Assembly: GCF_003173715.1 (NCBI RefSeq)
Contig: NZ_CP029550.1
Span: 682,001-746,000 of the forward strand
DNA length: 64,000 bases
Source of the DNA: Methylobacterium durans
GTDB lineage: Bacteria > Pseudomonadota > Alphaproteobacteria > Rhizobiales > Beijerinckiaceae
Direction: 5' to 3'
Shown in pieces: positions 8,658 to 17,699 of this stretch (the first letter of the stretch is position 1; every line of letters begins with the position of its first letter). Both the position numbers and the translations under genes were made by a program. The notes beneath the pieces are model-generated. The model had not been told where the DNA came from, did no database searches, and saw only the letters and a list, made by a program, of their open reading frames with translations.

Positions 8658-9581
8658 ATGTATTGGAAGCCAGTCGCCAAGGGGGTGGCAACGATGGTGC
8701 CGGGATTGTACCGGCTCCTTTCCGGCAGCAATGGCGGCGGCACGTCGTCGGCGAGCTACTGCTTCGGAATTTGGGCGAAACATTTGAGCCTACTGCGCGC
8801 AAATGGCATGAGAGATGTGCCAGCGTCGATTGCAGAACTCGGGCCAGGTAATACGCTTGGGGTAGGCATCTGTGCGTTACTCTCCGGCGCATCCTCGTAC
8901 TACGCTCTCGACGTTGATCGATACAGCGAGGTTAACGAGAATCTCAGGCTTTTGGACGAGTTGGTTGAGCTTTTCATAAGTCGTGCTCCGATCAATATAG
9001 GAGGGTGGCCTGATTTCTCGAATTACCTAGACGCTGATCGTTTTCCGTCCGCCTTACCTCGCGATTTACTGAGCCGCACCATGACCCGTCCGCGCATCGC
9101 TAGCATACGCGACGCTTTGCGTGGGCGGCCAAGTGACATAATCGTCAGGTATATAGCTCCGTGGAACGATGAAGCTCTAATAGATAAGGGGAGTGTAGGT
9201 CTTATCCTCTCGCATTCGGTGCTAGAGCACGTCGCCGACGTCGACCACACGATGCGAGCTTGTGCTGCTTGGCTTCAGCCTGACGGTTGGGTATCACACC
9301 AAGTTGATTTCAGTTCTCACGACGTCACGAAAGAGTGGAACGGCCATTGGGAGTACCCGCAATGGGCTTGGCGGTTAGTGCTCGGCGGCCGACCGTACCT
9401 TATCAATCGGGTTCCCGCAGACGTCATGGTCGAATGCTTGCGCGCGCACGGCTTCCGCATCGAGATGGAGCTACATTTGAAACGGACCGATGGCCTTTCT
9501 CGCGAGCGCCTAGCCCGCCCATGGCAGACTAAGGCCGTGGATTCCGCATCGCTATACGTCCAGGCACGGCTTAGCGTATAG
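8658..9581 (+). CDS. SAM-dependent methyltransferase, class I
   Basis: About 307 residues. The SAM-binding glycine motif is IAELGPGNTLGVG near residue 63, followed by an acidic end of the next strand (YYALDVDRYS). A motif SHSVLEHVADVDHTM matches the post-motif II region of UbiE/UbiG-like enzymes. Substrate unknown; similar proteins occur in surface-polysaccharide clusters. Base composition is visibly lower in GC than the flanks, and the gene sits between a broken recombinase and an IS3 relic, which suggests transfer. A TTG at 8649 is an alternative start. Confidence 0.75.
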   Translation: MYWKPVAKGVATMVPGLYRLLSGSNGGGTSSASYCFGIWAKHLSLLRANGMRDVPASIAELGPGNTLGVGICALLSGASSYYALDVDRYSEVNENLRLLDELVELFISRAPINIGGWPDFSNYLDADRFPSALPRDLLSRTMTRPRIASIRDALRGRPSDIIVRYIAPWNDEALIDKGSVGLILSHSVLEHVADVDHTMRACAAWLQPDGWVSHQVDFSSHDVTKEWNGHWEYPQWAWRLVLGGRPYLINRVPADVMVECLRAHGFRIEMELHLKRTDGLSRERLARPWQTKAVDSASLYVQARLSV

Positions 9582-9619
9582 AGTTTCGCTTAGTCCCCGT
9601 GTCAGAACGCTCTCGCGAG

Positions 9620-10006
9620 GTGACCTGACCAGTATTTTGAACCGAGCCAATTGCGAGACTACTGCATGGTAGCGGCCATGGGTAGGCGGAAGGCGAGATC
9701 CGGGAAGCTGACGGGCGCGGGCGGCCGGACGCGGTTGTAAGTGGCTTGCCAAGGTCCGATCACAACCTGTGCCTCTTTGAGCGAGTAGAAGATCTCGTAG
9801 CGTAGGCGCTCGTCCTTCAGCTGCTCGCAGATGGCCGCTTCTTTGCACGCAACCGATGCTCAGCCCTGGGCTGTCTGCACCTCGATCTGGCGCAGCGTCA
9901 GCACTACCTGCGCGACACTCGGCCTCTGTCCTCGCCTCGTCTCCAGCTCCTCCGGTCCGGGCTGATCCTCGCAAGCAGCCCGGTCCAAAGGCCAGCCGCT
10001 CAGGTG
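9620..10006 (-). mobile_element. IS3-type relic with internal deletion, copy 2
   Basis: About 387 bp, collinear with the unit at 3986-4403 and with the same fusion: orfA start (minus strand) joined near ICEQLKDERLR to the orfB end EIFYSLKEAQVVIG. The left end GTGACCTGACC is intact, while the right end has decayed. A further small deletion removed the RPHSSLGYR segment. The two copies differ at many positions, so neither is a recent copy of the other. Confidence 0.78.
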
Positions 10007-10102
10007 AGCCGTAGACCGCCGAGCATTGAATTGCTTAGCTTCCTTGGTTAGGCGTCAGCGTTTGCTCCCTGGGGCTCGTATGCCCCCTCCAACGTCCCTT
10101 CC

Positions 10103-10921
10103 ATGCACCCGACCGTTGCACACATTCTTCGCCGGAGAGGCATATCTCCATCCGACTTCCGTGCGGCGTGCCAGGAAGCGGTGCGCCTGCTTGGAGATCA
10201 GCCGAGCATCAGCGCCAGAATGCAACTCGCGGCTGCATTAGCGACCGTGCCGGGCGGCAAGCTGTGCGATGTCGGTGGCAGCACTTCCGCCTACCTCCTG
10301 GTAGCGCACGTGCTCGGCACACACGTTACGATCGTCGACACAATGCCTTACGTGGACGGAGGTCCCGGCGCGGTTCCGGGATTTGAAGCCGAGGTTCGGC
10401 GGCGCCTCACGCTCTTTGAAAAGCTAGGGCTAGCGGTTCGGCGGACCGACGTGTTCGAGACAGGCTTGCCGGCGGATCATTTCGACGTGGCAGTGGCGTT
10501 TGAGACGATTGAGCACTTCGCGCATTCGCCGAAGCCGGTGCTCGAGGCGATGGTGAAAAGCCTGCACCCCGGCGGCCGGCTTTGCCTGTCCACGCCGAAT
10601 ATCGCCCGCATCGAAATGCGCTTGCGCCTTCTTGCCGGTCGCACCGTCCACGAGCGGCTCGTGCCCTTCTTTCACGATGGCAACCCGTTTCTCGGCCACC
10701 ATCGGGAGTATACGCTGAACGAGTTCGAAGCGCTGCCCGACCTGCTGGGGCTGAAAGCCGTTGCCGTGTTCGCGGCAAACGTCACCTATGAGAGTCGCAA
10801 GCGTAAGACGGCGGCACAGCACTTCTTGATTAATCTAGAAGAGCGCTATGGATTGGGTGATCTCTTGTTACCGCCAACTTGGCGGAAGCACGTCTGGCTT
10901 GAGGCTATGAAGCAACGTTGA
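10103..10921 (+). CDS. SAM-dependent methyltransferase, class I
   Basis: A 272-residue protein. Glycine motif GKLCDVGGSTSAYLLVA is at about 51-67, the acidic strand end VTIVDTMPY follows, and FDVAVAFETIEHFAHSPKPVLEAM is the post-motif II region, as in UbiG/methyltransf_11/23 enzymes. Near the C terminus is a histidine-rich stretch (FHDGNPFLGHHREYTLNEF) seen in methyltransferases of polysaccharide clusters. Substrate unknown. It is not an operon with the 8658 gene because the IS3-type relic intervenes. Confidence 0.78.
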   Translation: MHPTVAHILRRRGISPSDFRAACQEAVRLLGDQPSISARMQLAAALATVPGGKLCDVGGSTSAYLLVAHVLGTHVTIVDTMPYVDGGPGAVPGFEAEVRRRLTLFEKLGLAVRRTDVFETGLPADHFDVAVAFETIEHFAHSPKPVLEAMVKSLHPGGRLCLSTPNIARIEMRLRLLAGRTVHERLVPFFHDGNPFLGHHREYTLNEFEALPDLLGLKAVAVFAANVTYESRKRKTAAQHFLINLEERYGLGDLLLPPTWRKHVWLEAMKQR

Positions 10922-11208
10922 ATTGATGTCGTTGTTCGCCACGCAGGCCGCGGCAATATCGGACGCGCAATGCCGCGCTAACAAGACCGAGCTTAGAGCA
11001 ATCGCGAATGCGCCTGCGTTCAAGGGCCGTCTACGATCATGCCCTTCTCGGGCGAAGCTGAGCAGATGACGGGTGTCGAGGTGATCGCGCGCGATGTTGC
11101 GGCAGGCCCGGCGATGATGCCATTGGTTCATGGACGGCGATCGAGCCCGGACAGATAGAAGGGCCTGGCAGCGCGACCTCTGGGATTTGGTCTGGACTGT
11201 CACTGCCA

Positions 11209-11992
11209 TTGAGTGGCCCGTTCGGGCGGAGTGGTGTCATGGGCAGTTCGTCAAAGATGCCAGAGAGCGACCCTCCCCACCCCGCCGAGGGTTCGATGGC
11301 GTTCGGCCCCTACAGCTCGCCGCCTTGTTTCATGCACGAGCTCGATCCGAGTTTCGTCGGACTCCCCGGCGGCTCAGAGCAGGTGGCGAGCCCACCGTGA
11401 CCTGCCGGCCCCCTCGATTGGCCGGCGATCAAGCAATGGCGGAAGGAAAAGCGTGCTCAGCTGATCGAGCGTCGGCTTCAGATCACACCCGCAGACCGCA
11501 CGGATTGGAGCGCCCGCATCGACGAGGCACTGGCGGAGGTACTCTCCTCGGTCTCAGGCAAGCTCGTCGGGTTCTACTGGCCCTTCAAGGGCGAGTACGA
11601 CGCGCGCGCTTCTCACCGGCCTGCGTACGGATGGGGTACGCCTCGCGCTGCCCGTGGTGGTCGCGAAGGCGCAGCCAATCCAGTTTCGTGAGTGGTGGCC
11701 AGGTGTGCGGATGACCCGTGGCGTGTGGAACATCCCGATTCCAGCTGAGGGCGAGCCACTTTTCCCCGACATCCTGCTCGCGCCGTTGGTGGGCTTCGAC
11801 ACTGCAGGCTTTCGTTTGGGATACGGCGGCGGCTTCTATGACCGGACCCTCGCGGCGATGCCATCCAAGCCGCAGGCGATCGGCGTCGGCTTTGAACTGT
11901 CGCGCCTGGACACCATCCATTCGCAACCGCAAGACATGCGGATGGATGTCATCGTCACCGAGCGTCATACGGCTCGCATCTCTGCGGGGTAG
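11209..11992 (+). pseudogene. 5-formyltetrahydrofolate cyclo-ligase, two lesions
   Basis: The reading frame from 11209 carries a proline-rich lead-in (PCFMHELDPSFVGLPGG) and meets a TGA at 11398-11400. It then continues in the same frame with the family N-terminus (IKQWRKEKRAQLIERRL..VGFYWPFKGEYD). Near 11602-11614, in a GC-repeat, the frame shifts by +1 (or -2). The rest (LALPVVVAKAQPIQFREW..GFRLGYGGGFYDRTL) holds the ATP/substrate loop GYGGGFYDR. The enzyme makes 5,10-methenyl-THF from 5-formyl-THF. Two independent lesions make a functional product unlikely. Confidence 0.85.
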
Positions 11993-12048
11993 GCGAACGA
12001 CCCGTTCAAGCTCGCCCATGCCCTGCTCGGACGGTAGCGTCCACGGAC

Positions 12049-13397
12049 GAGGTGTAATTTCCGGGACCGTTTCGGTGGGGATTGGGGTGGCCATCGGGGC
12101 CGGCGGCTAAGGTGGAGTTTGCGGACTTCAACCTGAGCCGGGAGCACCCGATGACCGACGACAGAGTGGCACTGATCGAGGCGCTGCAGAAGGCTGACGA
12201 CGGCAACTTCCTGCGCTCGTTGGCCGAGACGGTCCTGCAGATCCTGATGGAGGCCGACGTGGAGGGCCTGATCGGCGCCGGTCGCTACGAGCGCACGGGT
12301 GAGCGCAGCACGTACCGCAACGGCTATCGCGAACGCAGCCTCGACACGCGGCTTGGCTCGCTCAACCTGAAGATCCCCAAGCTGCGGACCGGCAGCTACT
12401 TCCCCGGCTTCCTGGAGCCGCGCCGCACGGTCGAGAAGGCGCTGGTCGCCGTGATCCAGGAGGCGTGGATCGCCGGCGTCTCGACCCGGCGCGTGGACGA
12501 CTTGGTGCAGGCCATGGGCCTGTCGGGCATCTCCAAGTCCTCGGTGTCGAAGCTGTGCAAGGAGATCGACGAGCGCGTCGGAGCCTTCCTGACGCGTCCG
12601 CTCTCGGGTGCGTGGCCCTATCTCTGGCTCGATGCCACCTACCTGAAGGTGCGCGAGGGCGGTCGCATCGTCTCTGTCGCTGCCATAGTCGCCGTCGCGG
12701 TGGACACCGAAGGCCGGCGCGAGATCGTCGGCCTGCACATCGGTCCCTCCGAGGCCGAGGTGTTCTGGACAGACTTTCTGCGGAGCTTGGTCAAGCGCGG
12801 GCTCTCGGGCGTGCAGCTCGTCATCTCGGATGCCCACGAGGGGCTCAAGGCGGCCATCCGCCGGATGCTGAAGGCGACCTGGCAACGCTGCCGCGTTCAT
12901 TGGACCCGGAACGCGCTGGCTTACGTGCCGCGCACCCAGCAGACCATGGTGGCTGCCGGCCTGCGCCACGCCTTCCAGCAGCCCGATCAGGACGCCGCCC
13001 GGGCCGCCCTTCAGCACCTGGGCGAGCAACTGCACAACCGCTGGCCGAAGCTGAAGGTCTTCATCGAGGCCACGTGCGAGGACGTGCTGGCCTACCTGAC
13101 TTTCCCGCTCCAGCATCGGGCCAAGCTTCACAGCACGAACCCGCTGGAACGCCTCAACAAGGAGATCAAGCGGCGCGCCGATGTGGTCGGCATCTTCCCC
13201 AACACGGACTCGATCCAACGCCTGATCGGTGCGGTGCTTCTGGAGGCCAACGACGAGTGGCAGCTTCAGCACCGCTATATGCAGATCGAGGGCATGGCCG
13301 GGTTTGCTTCGGCGTTGATCGAGGAGAGCGTCACGACACTTCCACCACAGGCTGCCTGACCGATGGCGGCTCCAATTCCACCCCGAAAGTCCACCTC
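12049..13397 (+). mobile_element. IS256-family insertion sequence
   Basis: About 1.35 kb bounded by imperfect inverted repeats, GAGGTGTAATTTCCGGG at 12049-12065 and the complement of GAGGTGGACTTTCGGGG at 13381-13397. It contains one intact transposase gene. No convincing target duplication is seen. Its right end abuts a 5'-truncated DUF1810 gene, so insertion was accompanied by, or followed by, deletion. Confidence 0.85.
12151..13359 (+). CDS. IS256-family transposase
   Basis: A 402-residue mutator-type DDE transposase. Catalytic residues are seen as the Asp of YLWLDATYLK, the Asp of LVISDAHEGLK and the Glu of NPLERLNKEIKRR. The family motif RCRVHWTRNAL precedes the last. ATG at 12151 has GGGAGC upstream; the frame stays open upstream to 12082 but that lies in the terminal region of the element. 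It appears complete and potentially active. Confidence 0.95.
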   Translation: MTDDRVALIEALQKADDGNFLRSLAETVLQILMEADVEGLIGAGRYERTGERSTYRNGYRERSLDTRLGSLNLKIPKLRTGSYFPGFLEPRRTVEKALVAVIQEAWIAGVSTRRVDDLVQAMGLSGISKSSVSKLCKEIDERVGAFLTRPLSGAWPYLWLDATYLKVREGGRIVSVAAIVAVAVDTEGRREIVGLHIGPSEAEVFWTDFLRSLVKRGLSGVQLVISDAHEGLKAAIRRMLKATWQRCRVHWTRNALAYVPRTQQTMVAAGLRHAFQQPDQDAARAALQHLGEQLHNRWPKLKVFIEATCEDVLAYLTFPLQHRAKLHSTNPLERLNKEIKRRADVVGIFPNTDSIQRLIGAVLLEANDEWQLQHRYMQIEGMAGFASALIEESVTTLPPQAA

Positions 13398-13634
13398 ATT
13401 GACGGACGTAACCTGCTCGGACCTCGCCTGGAGCGCTGCACAGAGGCTGTGAACCGGGTGTCAGGGCGCTCGGCGCATGCCATTTTCGGCTCTCCCGACG
13501 ACATGAAGTTCCGCTCGAGCATAACCTTGTTCGTACGCGCCGCGTCCGATGCTTCACCCTTTGAGACAGCGCTCGTGCGGTACTTCGGTGGGCAGGAGGA
13601 TCCGCGCACGCTGGAAAAGCTGCAGCGATCCTGA
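13398..13634 (+). pseudogene. C-terminal fragment of a DUF1810 protein
   Basis: The frame directly after the IS256 right end encodes LLGPRLERCTEAV..SAHAIFGSPDDMKFRSS..RYFGGQEDPRTLEKL, the conserved C-terminal half of DUF1810 (calpastatin-like) proteins. The N-terminal half is absent on either side of the insertion sequence, so the gene is a remnant. Confidence 0.8.
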
Positions 13635-13804
13635 CGACGCGCTCCTCCGATCAGTCGAAAAAGGGGCCTACCATCACCCACTCGGTAACAATCCAGCGTG
13701 GTAACCTTCTGCAGGGGAAGGAAATTGCCATCGCCGCCGGAAGTGGGCCTGAGGGTTCGTCGAACTGCCGCAGCCGGCTCACAGACGCACGACGCCGCAC
13801 AGCC

Positions 13805-14734
13805 ATGACCACCCTGTACCTTCACCACGCTGCAGCCCTAAATCACTTGGCCGAGCCCGGTCACCCGGAGCGGGCAGATCGCATCCGGGTGATCGAGCGC
13901 AGCCTCGAGCAGGAACGCTTCACCGCGCTGGTCCGCGAGCAAGCGCCCTCAGCCCCTGTCGAGCCCATCCTCCGGGCCCATGAGGAGCGCTATGTCCAGA
14001 TGGTGATTGAGGATCTGCGCCGAGGCGGACCACTTCGCGCAGACGTCGACACGCCTCTGTCGATGGGAACCCTCGAGGCAGTGCTTCGCAGCATCGGAGG
14101 CGCCCTGCAGGCCGTGGACGAGGTCATGACGGGCCGGGTGCAGAATGCCTTCTCGGCCATGCGGCCGCCCGGCCATCATGCCGAGCGGGCCAGAGCCACA
14201 GGCTTCTGTTTCTTCAACACCGTTGCCATAGCGGCGCGCCACGCTCAGGCCGTTCACGGAGCTGGGCGGATCGCGATCCTCGACTGGGATGCTCACCACG
14301 GCAATGGCACGCAGGACATCTTCTGGAACGACGCCGGCGTGCTCTACTGCTCCACCCACGAGATGCCGCTTTACCCCGGGACCGGAGCTGCGACGGAGCA
14401 AGGTGAGCACGGCACGATCCTGAACGTGCCGCTCGCCGCCGGCGACGACGGAGCGGTGTTCCGCGAGGCGCTCGACGCTGCCGTGCTTCCGCGGCTGGAG
14501 GCATATGGCCCCGACCTCATCCTGATCTCGGCTGGCTTCGATGCGCACTGGCGTGATCCGCTGGCCAATCTCAACCTGACCGAGCGCGATTTCGGTTGGG
14601 CGACGCGACAGCTGATGGAGATTGCGGCGCGGACCTGCGGTGGGCGCATCGTATCCATCCTCGAAGGCGGATACGACCTGATCGGCTTGTCCACGTCCGT
14701 GACAGCGCACGTTTCCGCGTTGATGGAGGGGTGA
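13805..14734 (+). CDS. Histone deacetylase-family (HDAC-like) deacetylase
   Basis: A 309-residue full-length member of the class II-like HDAC/acetoin-utilisation family. Catalytic features are RPPGHHAER (His pair, about 120-128), the zinc site DWDAHHGNGTQ (about 159-169), SAGFDAHWRDP (second zinc Asp) and LEGGYDL near the C terminus. Bacterial members hydrolyse acetyl-lysine, acetyl-polyamines or other amides. No linked substrate gene, so the substrate is open. It stands alone. Confidence 0.92.
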   Translation: MTTLYLHHAAALNHLAEPGHPERADRIRVIERSLEQERFTALVREQAPSAPVEPILRAHEERYVQMVIEDLRRGGPLRADVDTPLSMGTLEAVLRSIGGALQAVDEVMTGRVQNAFSAMRPPGHHAERARATGFCFFNTVAIAARHAQAVHGAGRIAILDWDAHHGNGTQDIFWNDAGVLYCSTHEMPLYPGTGAATEQGEHGTILNVPLAAGDDGAVFREALDAAVLPRLEAYGPDLILISAGFDAHWRDPLANLNLTERDFGWATRQLMEIAARTCGGRIVSILEGGYDLIGLSTSVTAHVSALMEG

Positions 14735-14981
14735 TGGCGCGCTCGCAGAGGCCGCGCTTTCCAGTACAACGAACGGCGGTCTCGTCGTGATGGGATCGCG
14801 AGGGTTCTGTGTTGGCTTGGCCGAACGGCTGCGACGCACGCGCCTGCGCCGGAGCACTCAGCTTGCATCACGTCTTAGTCGCCGCGTCCCTCATGAGCAG
14901 CCATGACCTGCAATTTGGTGTGCGGTGCACCATATGATGGTAGTGCGGCGCCGATCTTCGTGAGCTGCCCGCGACACAGAC

Positions 14982-15293
14982 ATGAGTGCGATGAGTTTTA
15001 TGTTTTCACCGGCTGCCCGAGCTGAGGCTAGGCTGGCCAGCCATAGGGTTGAGCAGCGCGGCGGCCGGTTCTGCATCGTGGCCGCTGTCACGGGGCAGGT
15101 GATCTACATACCACCGGACTTCCTGAAGGCGGCGATCATGGCCCACGCTGACCTGCAGCTTCTGGCTGAGGCACTCGCCCGCGGTGACCGGTACATCGAT
15201 GCCGTGACGGCCTTTGAGGCTGATCGCTCTGACGAGCTTCGCGCCCGTCACGCCGTCTCGGCGGCACTTAGCCGGAGTGGACATGTCGGCTGA
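14982..15293 (+). CDS. Hypothetical protein, 103 aa
   Basis: Composition is protein-like (GQVIYIPPDFLKAAIMAHADLQLLAEALARGDRYIDAV) with no domain, signal or membrane helix. The ATG lacks a good ribosome site, so the start is uncertain. Followed by about 380 bp with no gene before the small pseudogene at 15672. Confidence 0.4.
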   Translation: MSAMSFMFSPAARAEARLASHRVEQRGGRFCIVAAVTGQVIYIPPDFLKAAIMAHADLQLLAEALARGDRYIDAVTAFEADRSDELRARHAVSAALSRSGHVG

Positions 15294-15671
15294 GTGGTCG
15301 GTGCTGAGTGCCAGTCGATGGGCCGAGAAAGCCACGCGACCGCGGTGCTTCGGCTAGGTAAGTACACCCTACCCGCCCGGACAAGCTGCGAGGCGGGTCG
15401 AAACCTCCGGCTGATGAACTTTAGGATTGCTGGCATTTGCAGGCCGGAGTGCGGGTGGCGTGGTAGTCTTGAAACCAGCCCGGCAGAAGCCGCATCACGG
15501 TTTTCGCGTCGGACAGACGAAGGTGAGGTTGGCATAATCGCGCTTGAGGGACTTCGCGATGCCGTTGTTCTGAGGAGAGCGCATTGGCATTAACCGCAAC
15601 TGCAGGCCAAGTGCCAAGGCCGTTCAAGCGGTCTCTTTGGCAGTGTTGGCAGAGCCGTAGATCCGACTTGC

Positions 15672-15923
15672 TCAAGCCGGTTTGCGGAAGAGGTAGCTCT
15701 CGGAGCGTGAGGTCTGCGCGTCTCCGTGCTCGCTCCGCGGCAGCGGCTCTCGCACCGGGATCGGAACCGGCCTCCCCTCTCGCTTCTGTAGCAGGCGCTC
15801 GAGGCGCTCCTGCCAGCCACGGGACCGCTCAGAGTGCGAGAGCTCCAGGCCCTGCTTGGTCCAGAAAAGGTCCAGGATTATGAGAACGATTCACGGTCCG
15901 CCGATGCCGAGAAAGAACGCCAT
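15672..15923 (-). pseudogene. Small membrane protein, nonsense-mutated copy
   Basis: Minus-strand homologue of the intact gene at 30180-30428. The frame reads MAFFLGIGGP, then TGA (15893-15891) where the other copy has Trp, then IVLIILDLFWTKQGLEL..GWQERLERLLQKREGRP to a shared C terminus YLFRKPA. Apart from the single Trp-to-stop change the 84-codon frame is intact. Confidence 0.8.
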
Positions 15924-15988
15924 CGCCCTGCCCTCACGTGCAGCAGAATGCCCGAGCGTCAGTGGCGAAGGATAGAACCCGCCCCTTA

Positions 15989-17148
15989 TACCAATCGGTG
16001 GTGATCATAACTGATAGGCCCAGTCACGCAGGCCGATGGACATGATCTTCCAAGGCTGGTCGATGAACCGGTTCCAGACCTGACAGCACTGCTCGACAAT
16101 GTCCTCGTAGGACGAGAAGACGCGGTCGCCGAGCCAGTTGTCGCGCAGGAACTGCCAGACATTCTCGACCGGGTTGAGTTCCGGGGCGCAGGCTGGCAGC
16201 GGCAGCAGGGTGATGTTGGCGGGCACGACGAGGTCGTGGGCGACGTGCCAGCCCGCCCCATCGAGGATCAGCACGGCGTGGGCGCCTTCCTCGACGCTGC
16301 AGCTGATCTCCCTGAGGTGCTCGTTCATCGCCGCGGTATCGCATCTCGGCATGATGAGGCCGGCACCCTTGCCCTTCTCGGGACAGATCGCTCCGAAGAT
16401 GTAGGCGTGGGCCGTACGTTGGTCCTTGGGCGCCGAGGGCCGGCTGCCGCGGCGCGCCCAGCGGCGGGGCAGCGTGTTCTTCTGGCCGACCCGAGCCTCG
16501 TCTGACCACCACACCTCGATGGCCGCGCCAGCCGGCAGCCGGGCTCGGATCGCCCTCACCTCGGCTGGCAAGTTTTTTTGAAGGCTGCCAGTGCGGCCGG
16601 GTCCTGCTCATGATGGCGCGGGCGTGCCGACAGCTTGCGGAAGCCGAGTTGTTTCACCGTGCGGCCCACCGTGCTCTCGTCCAGGCTCACGCCGAAGCTG
16701 GCGTAGATCCAGGCGGCGAGATCCTTCAGCCGCCAGCGCACCACGCCGTGTCGATCCGGGTCCGGCCCGCTCTCGACGATCTGCGCCAGCGCTTGACGCT
16801 GCGCATCGCTCAACTTGGCTGGGTTGCCCGGGGCCTTGCGGTTGATCAGCCCGGCCGGGCCAGCTGCGTTGAAGGCGAGCACCCAATCGCGCACCGTCTG
16901 CAACCCTACCACCCCGATCCGAGCCGCATCCGTGCGGCTGCCGCCCTCGTAGATCTCGGCCAGCGCCAGCAGCCGGCGGCTCTGGCCCGCGTCTCGGCTG
17001 GCCTTGGCCAGACGTCGAAGATCGTCGGCGTTGAAATCCTCACGCAGAGCAACCGCAGCGGACATGGCAAACCCTCCCGGTTTGCCTCATCGAACCAGAT
17101 CCGCCGCCGATACGAAACCTCGTGAGTCGCTATCACCGTCGACCGGTA
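15989..17148 (-). mobile_element. IS630-family insertion sequence
   Basis: About 1.16 kb with imperfect terminal repeats starting TACC at both ends (left TACCAATCGGTGGTGAT; right, read inward, TACCGGTCGACGGTGAT) at a TA-rich target, as expected for IS630/Tc1-type elements. Comparison with the uninterrupted copy at 30180-30701 fixes the insertion point: left flank homology ends at about 15986 and right flank homology resumes at about 17155. Confidence 0.85.
16005..17065 (-). CDS. IS630-family transposase made by -1 frameshift
   Basis: Two overlapping frames together form one transposase. The first (17065 to 16556) holds the helix-turn-helix part (DAARIGVVGLQTVRDWVLAFN..GLINRKAPGNP). The second (from about 16571 to 16005) holds the DDE core: Asp of EVWWSDEARVG, Asp of AVLILDGAGWH and Glu of PELNPVENVW. 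They join at an A7 run (TTC AAA AAA ACT), where a -1 slip gives AFKKNLPAEVRAIRARL. This is the usual programmed frameshift arrangement, so I treat it as one intact gene. Confidence 0.88.
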
Positions 17149-17314
17149 TTATTCCTCAACGGTGCCGCGGCTTCAGTGGCGCGCTGAGGGCTCGATGTAC
17201 GGGTTTTACCAACTGCGACACGCGAGCCTGCCGACACTGGTCCCAGGGTTTCATCTGGCGCTCTGCTGCAGCACGCCCGCCGGGAACACCTTGCAGCAAA
17301 ATCAATGGCCTGCC

Positions 17315-17367
17315 ACAGCTTCCCAAGCTGAATGTCGTCGGTTCGATCCCGATCGCCCGCTCCACCA
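17315..17367 (+). other. tRNA-Gly(CCC)-like 3' fragment, copy 1
   Basis: The sequence contains an anticodon loop TTCCCAA on a short stem (CAGC/GCTG), a T arm GTCGG-TTCGATC-CCGAT, the acceptor strand CGCCCGC, a discriminator T and CCA. This is the 3' half of a tRNA-Gly with anticodon CCC. No matching 5' half (GCGGGCG plus D arm) precedes it, so it is a fragment. Such 3' halves are typical of integration sites of genomic islands. Confidence 0.65.
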
Positions 17368-17699
17368 AATTCTTTGGTCCCGCTCGCATTTCCGGATCGA
17401 CAGCGGTCCAGGTGTCTGCCATCTACCCCGTCGTGTGCCTCAGCGTTCCTCTGGCCGGCTCAGGGGGCGCCCTTGACGCTGGGGAAGATATCGGCGCCGG
17501 TATTTTCTCGATTGCTGGATGGCAATGCGAGCGCAGACCGAATCGGGCGCGCGTCCTGCATTCATGTTCGCGACTTCAGGGGGACAGTTCTCGGTCGAAA
17601 GCTTGGATCTTCGGGAGGCCGCCCCTGATTAAGGTCGAGGCTCGCGGCTTTTCGCCCCGGATCAGTCTGAGAGCCTCTAACAAATCCGGTCGCGGCGCA
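17368..17699. other. Gene-free stretch
   Basis: No recognisable gene lies between the tRNA-like fragment and the IS5-type relic. The frames here are short and without family resemblance. Confidence 0.35.

Noticed and set aside
11965..13272. Minus-strand frame of 435 codons
   Set aside because: It is antisense to the IS256 transposase; composition is His/Arg/Gln-rich shadow coding and it has no family resemblance.
17315..17367. Complete tRNA gene
   Set aside because: The acceptor 5' strand and D arm are absent upstream; only anticodon arm, T arm and 3' acceptor strand are present.
17156..17422. Minus-strand protein containing ERAIGIEPTTFSLGS, and its partner at 30511-30744
   Set aside because: This string is a well-known spurious translation of the reverse strand of tRNA genes; here it marks the tRNA-Gly-like 3' fragments instead.
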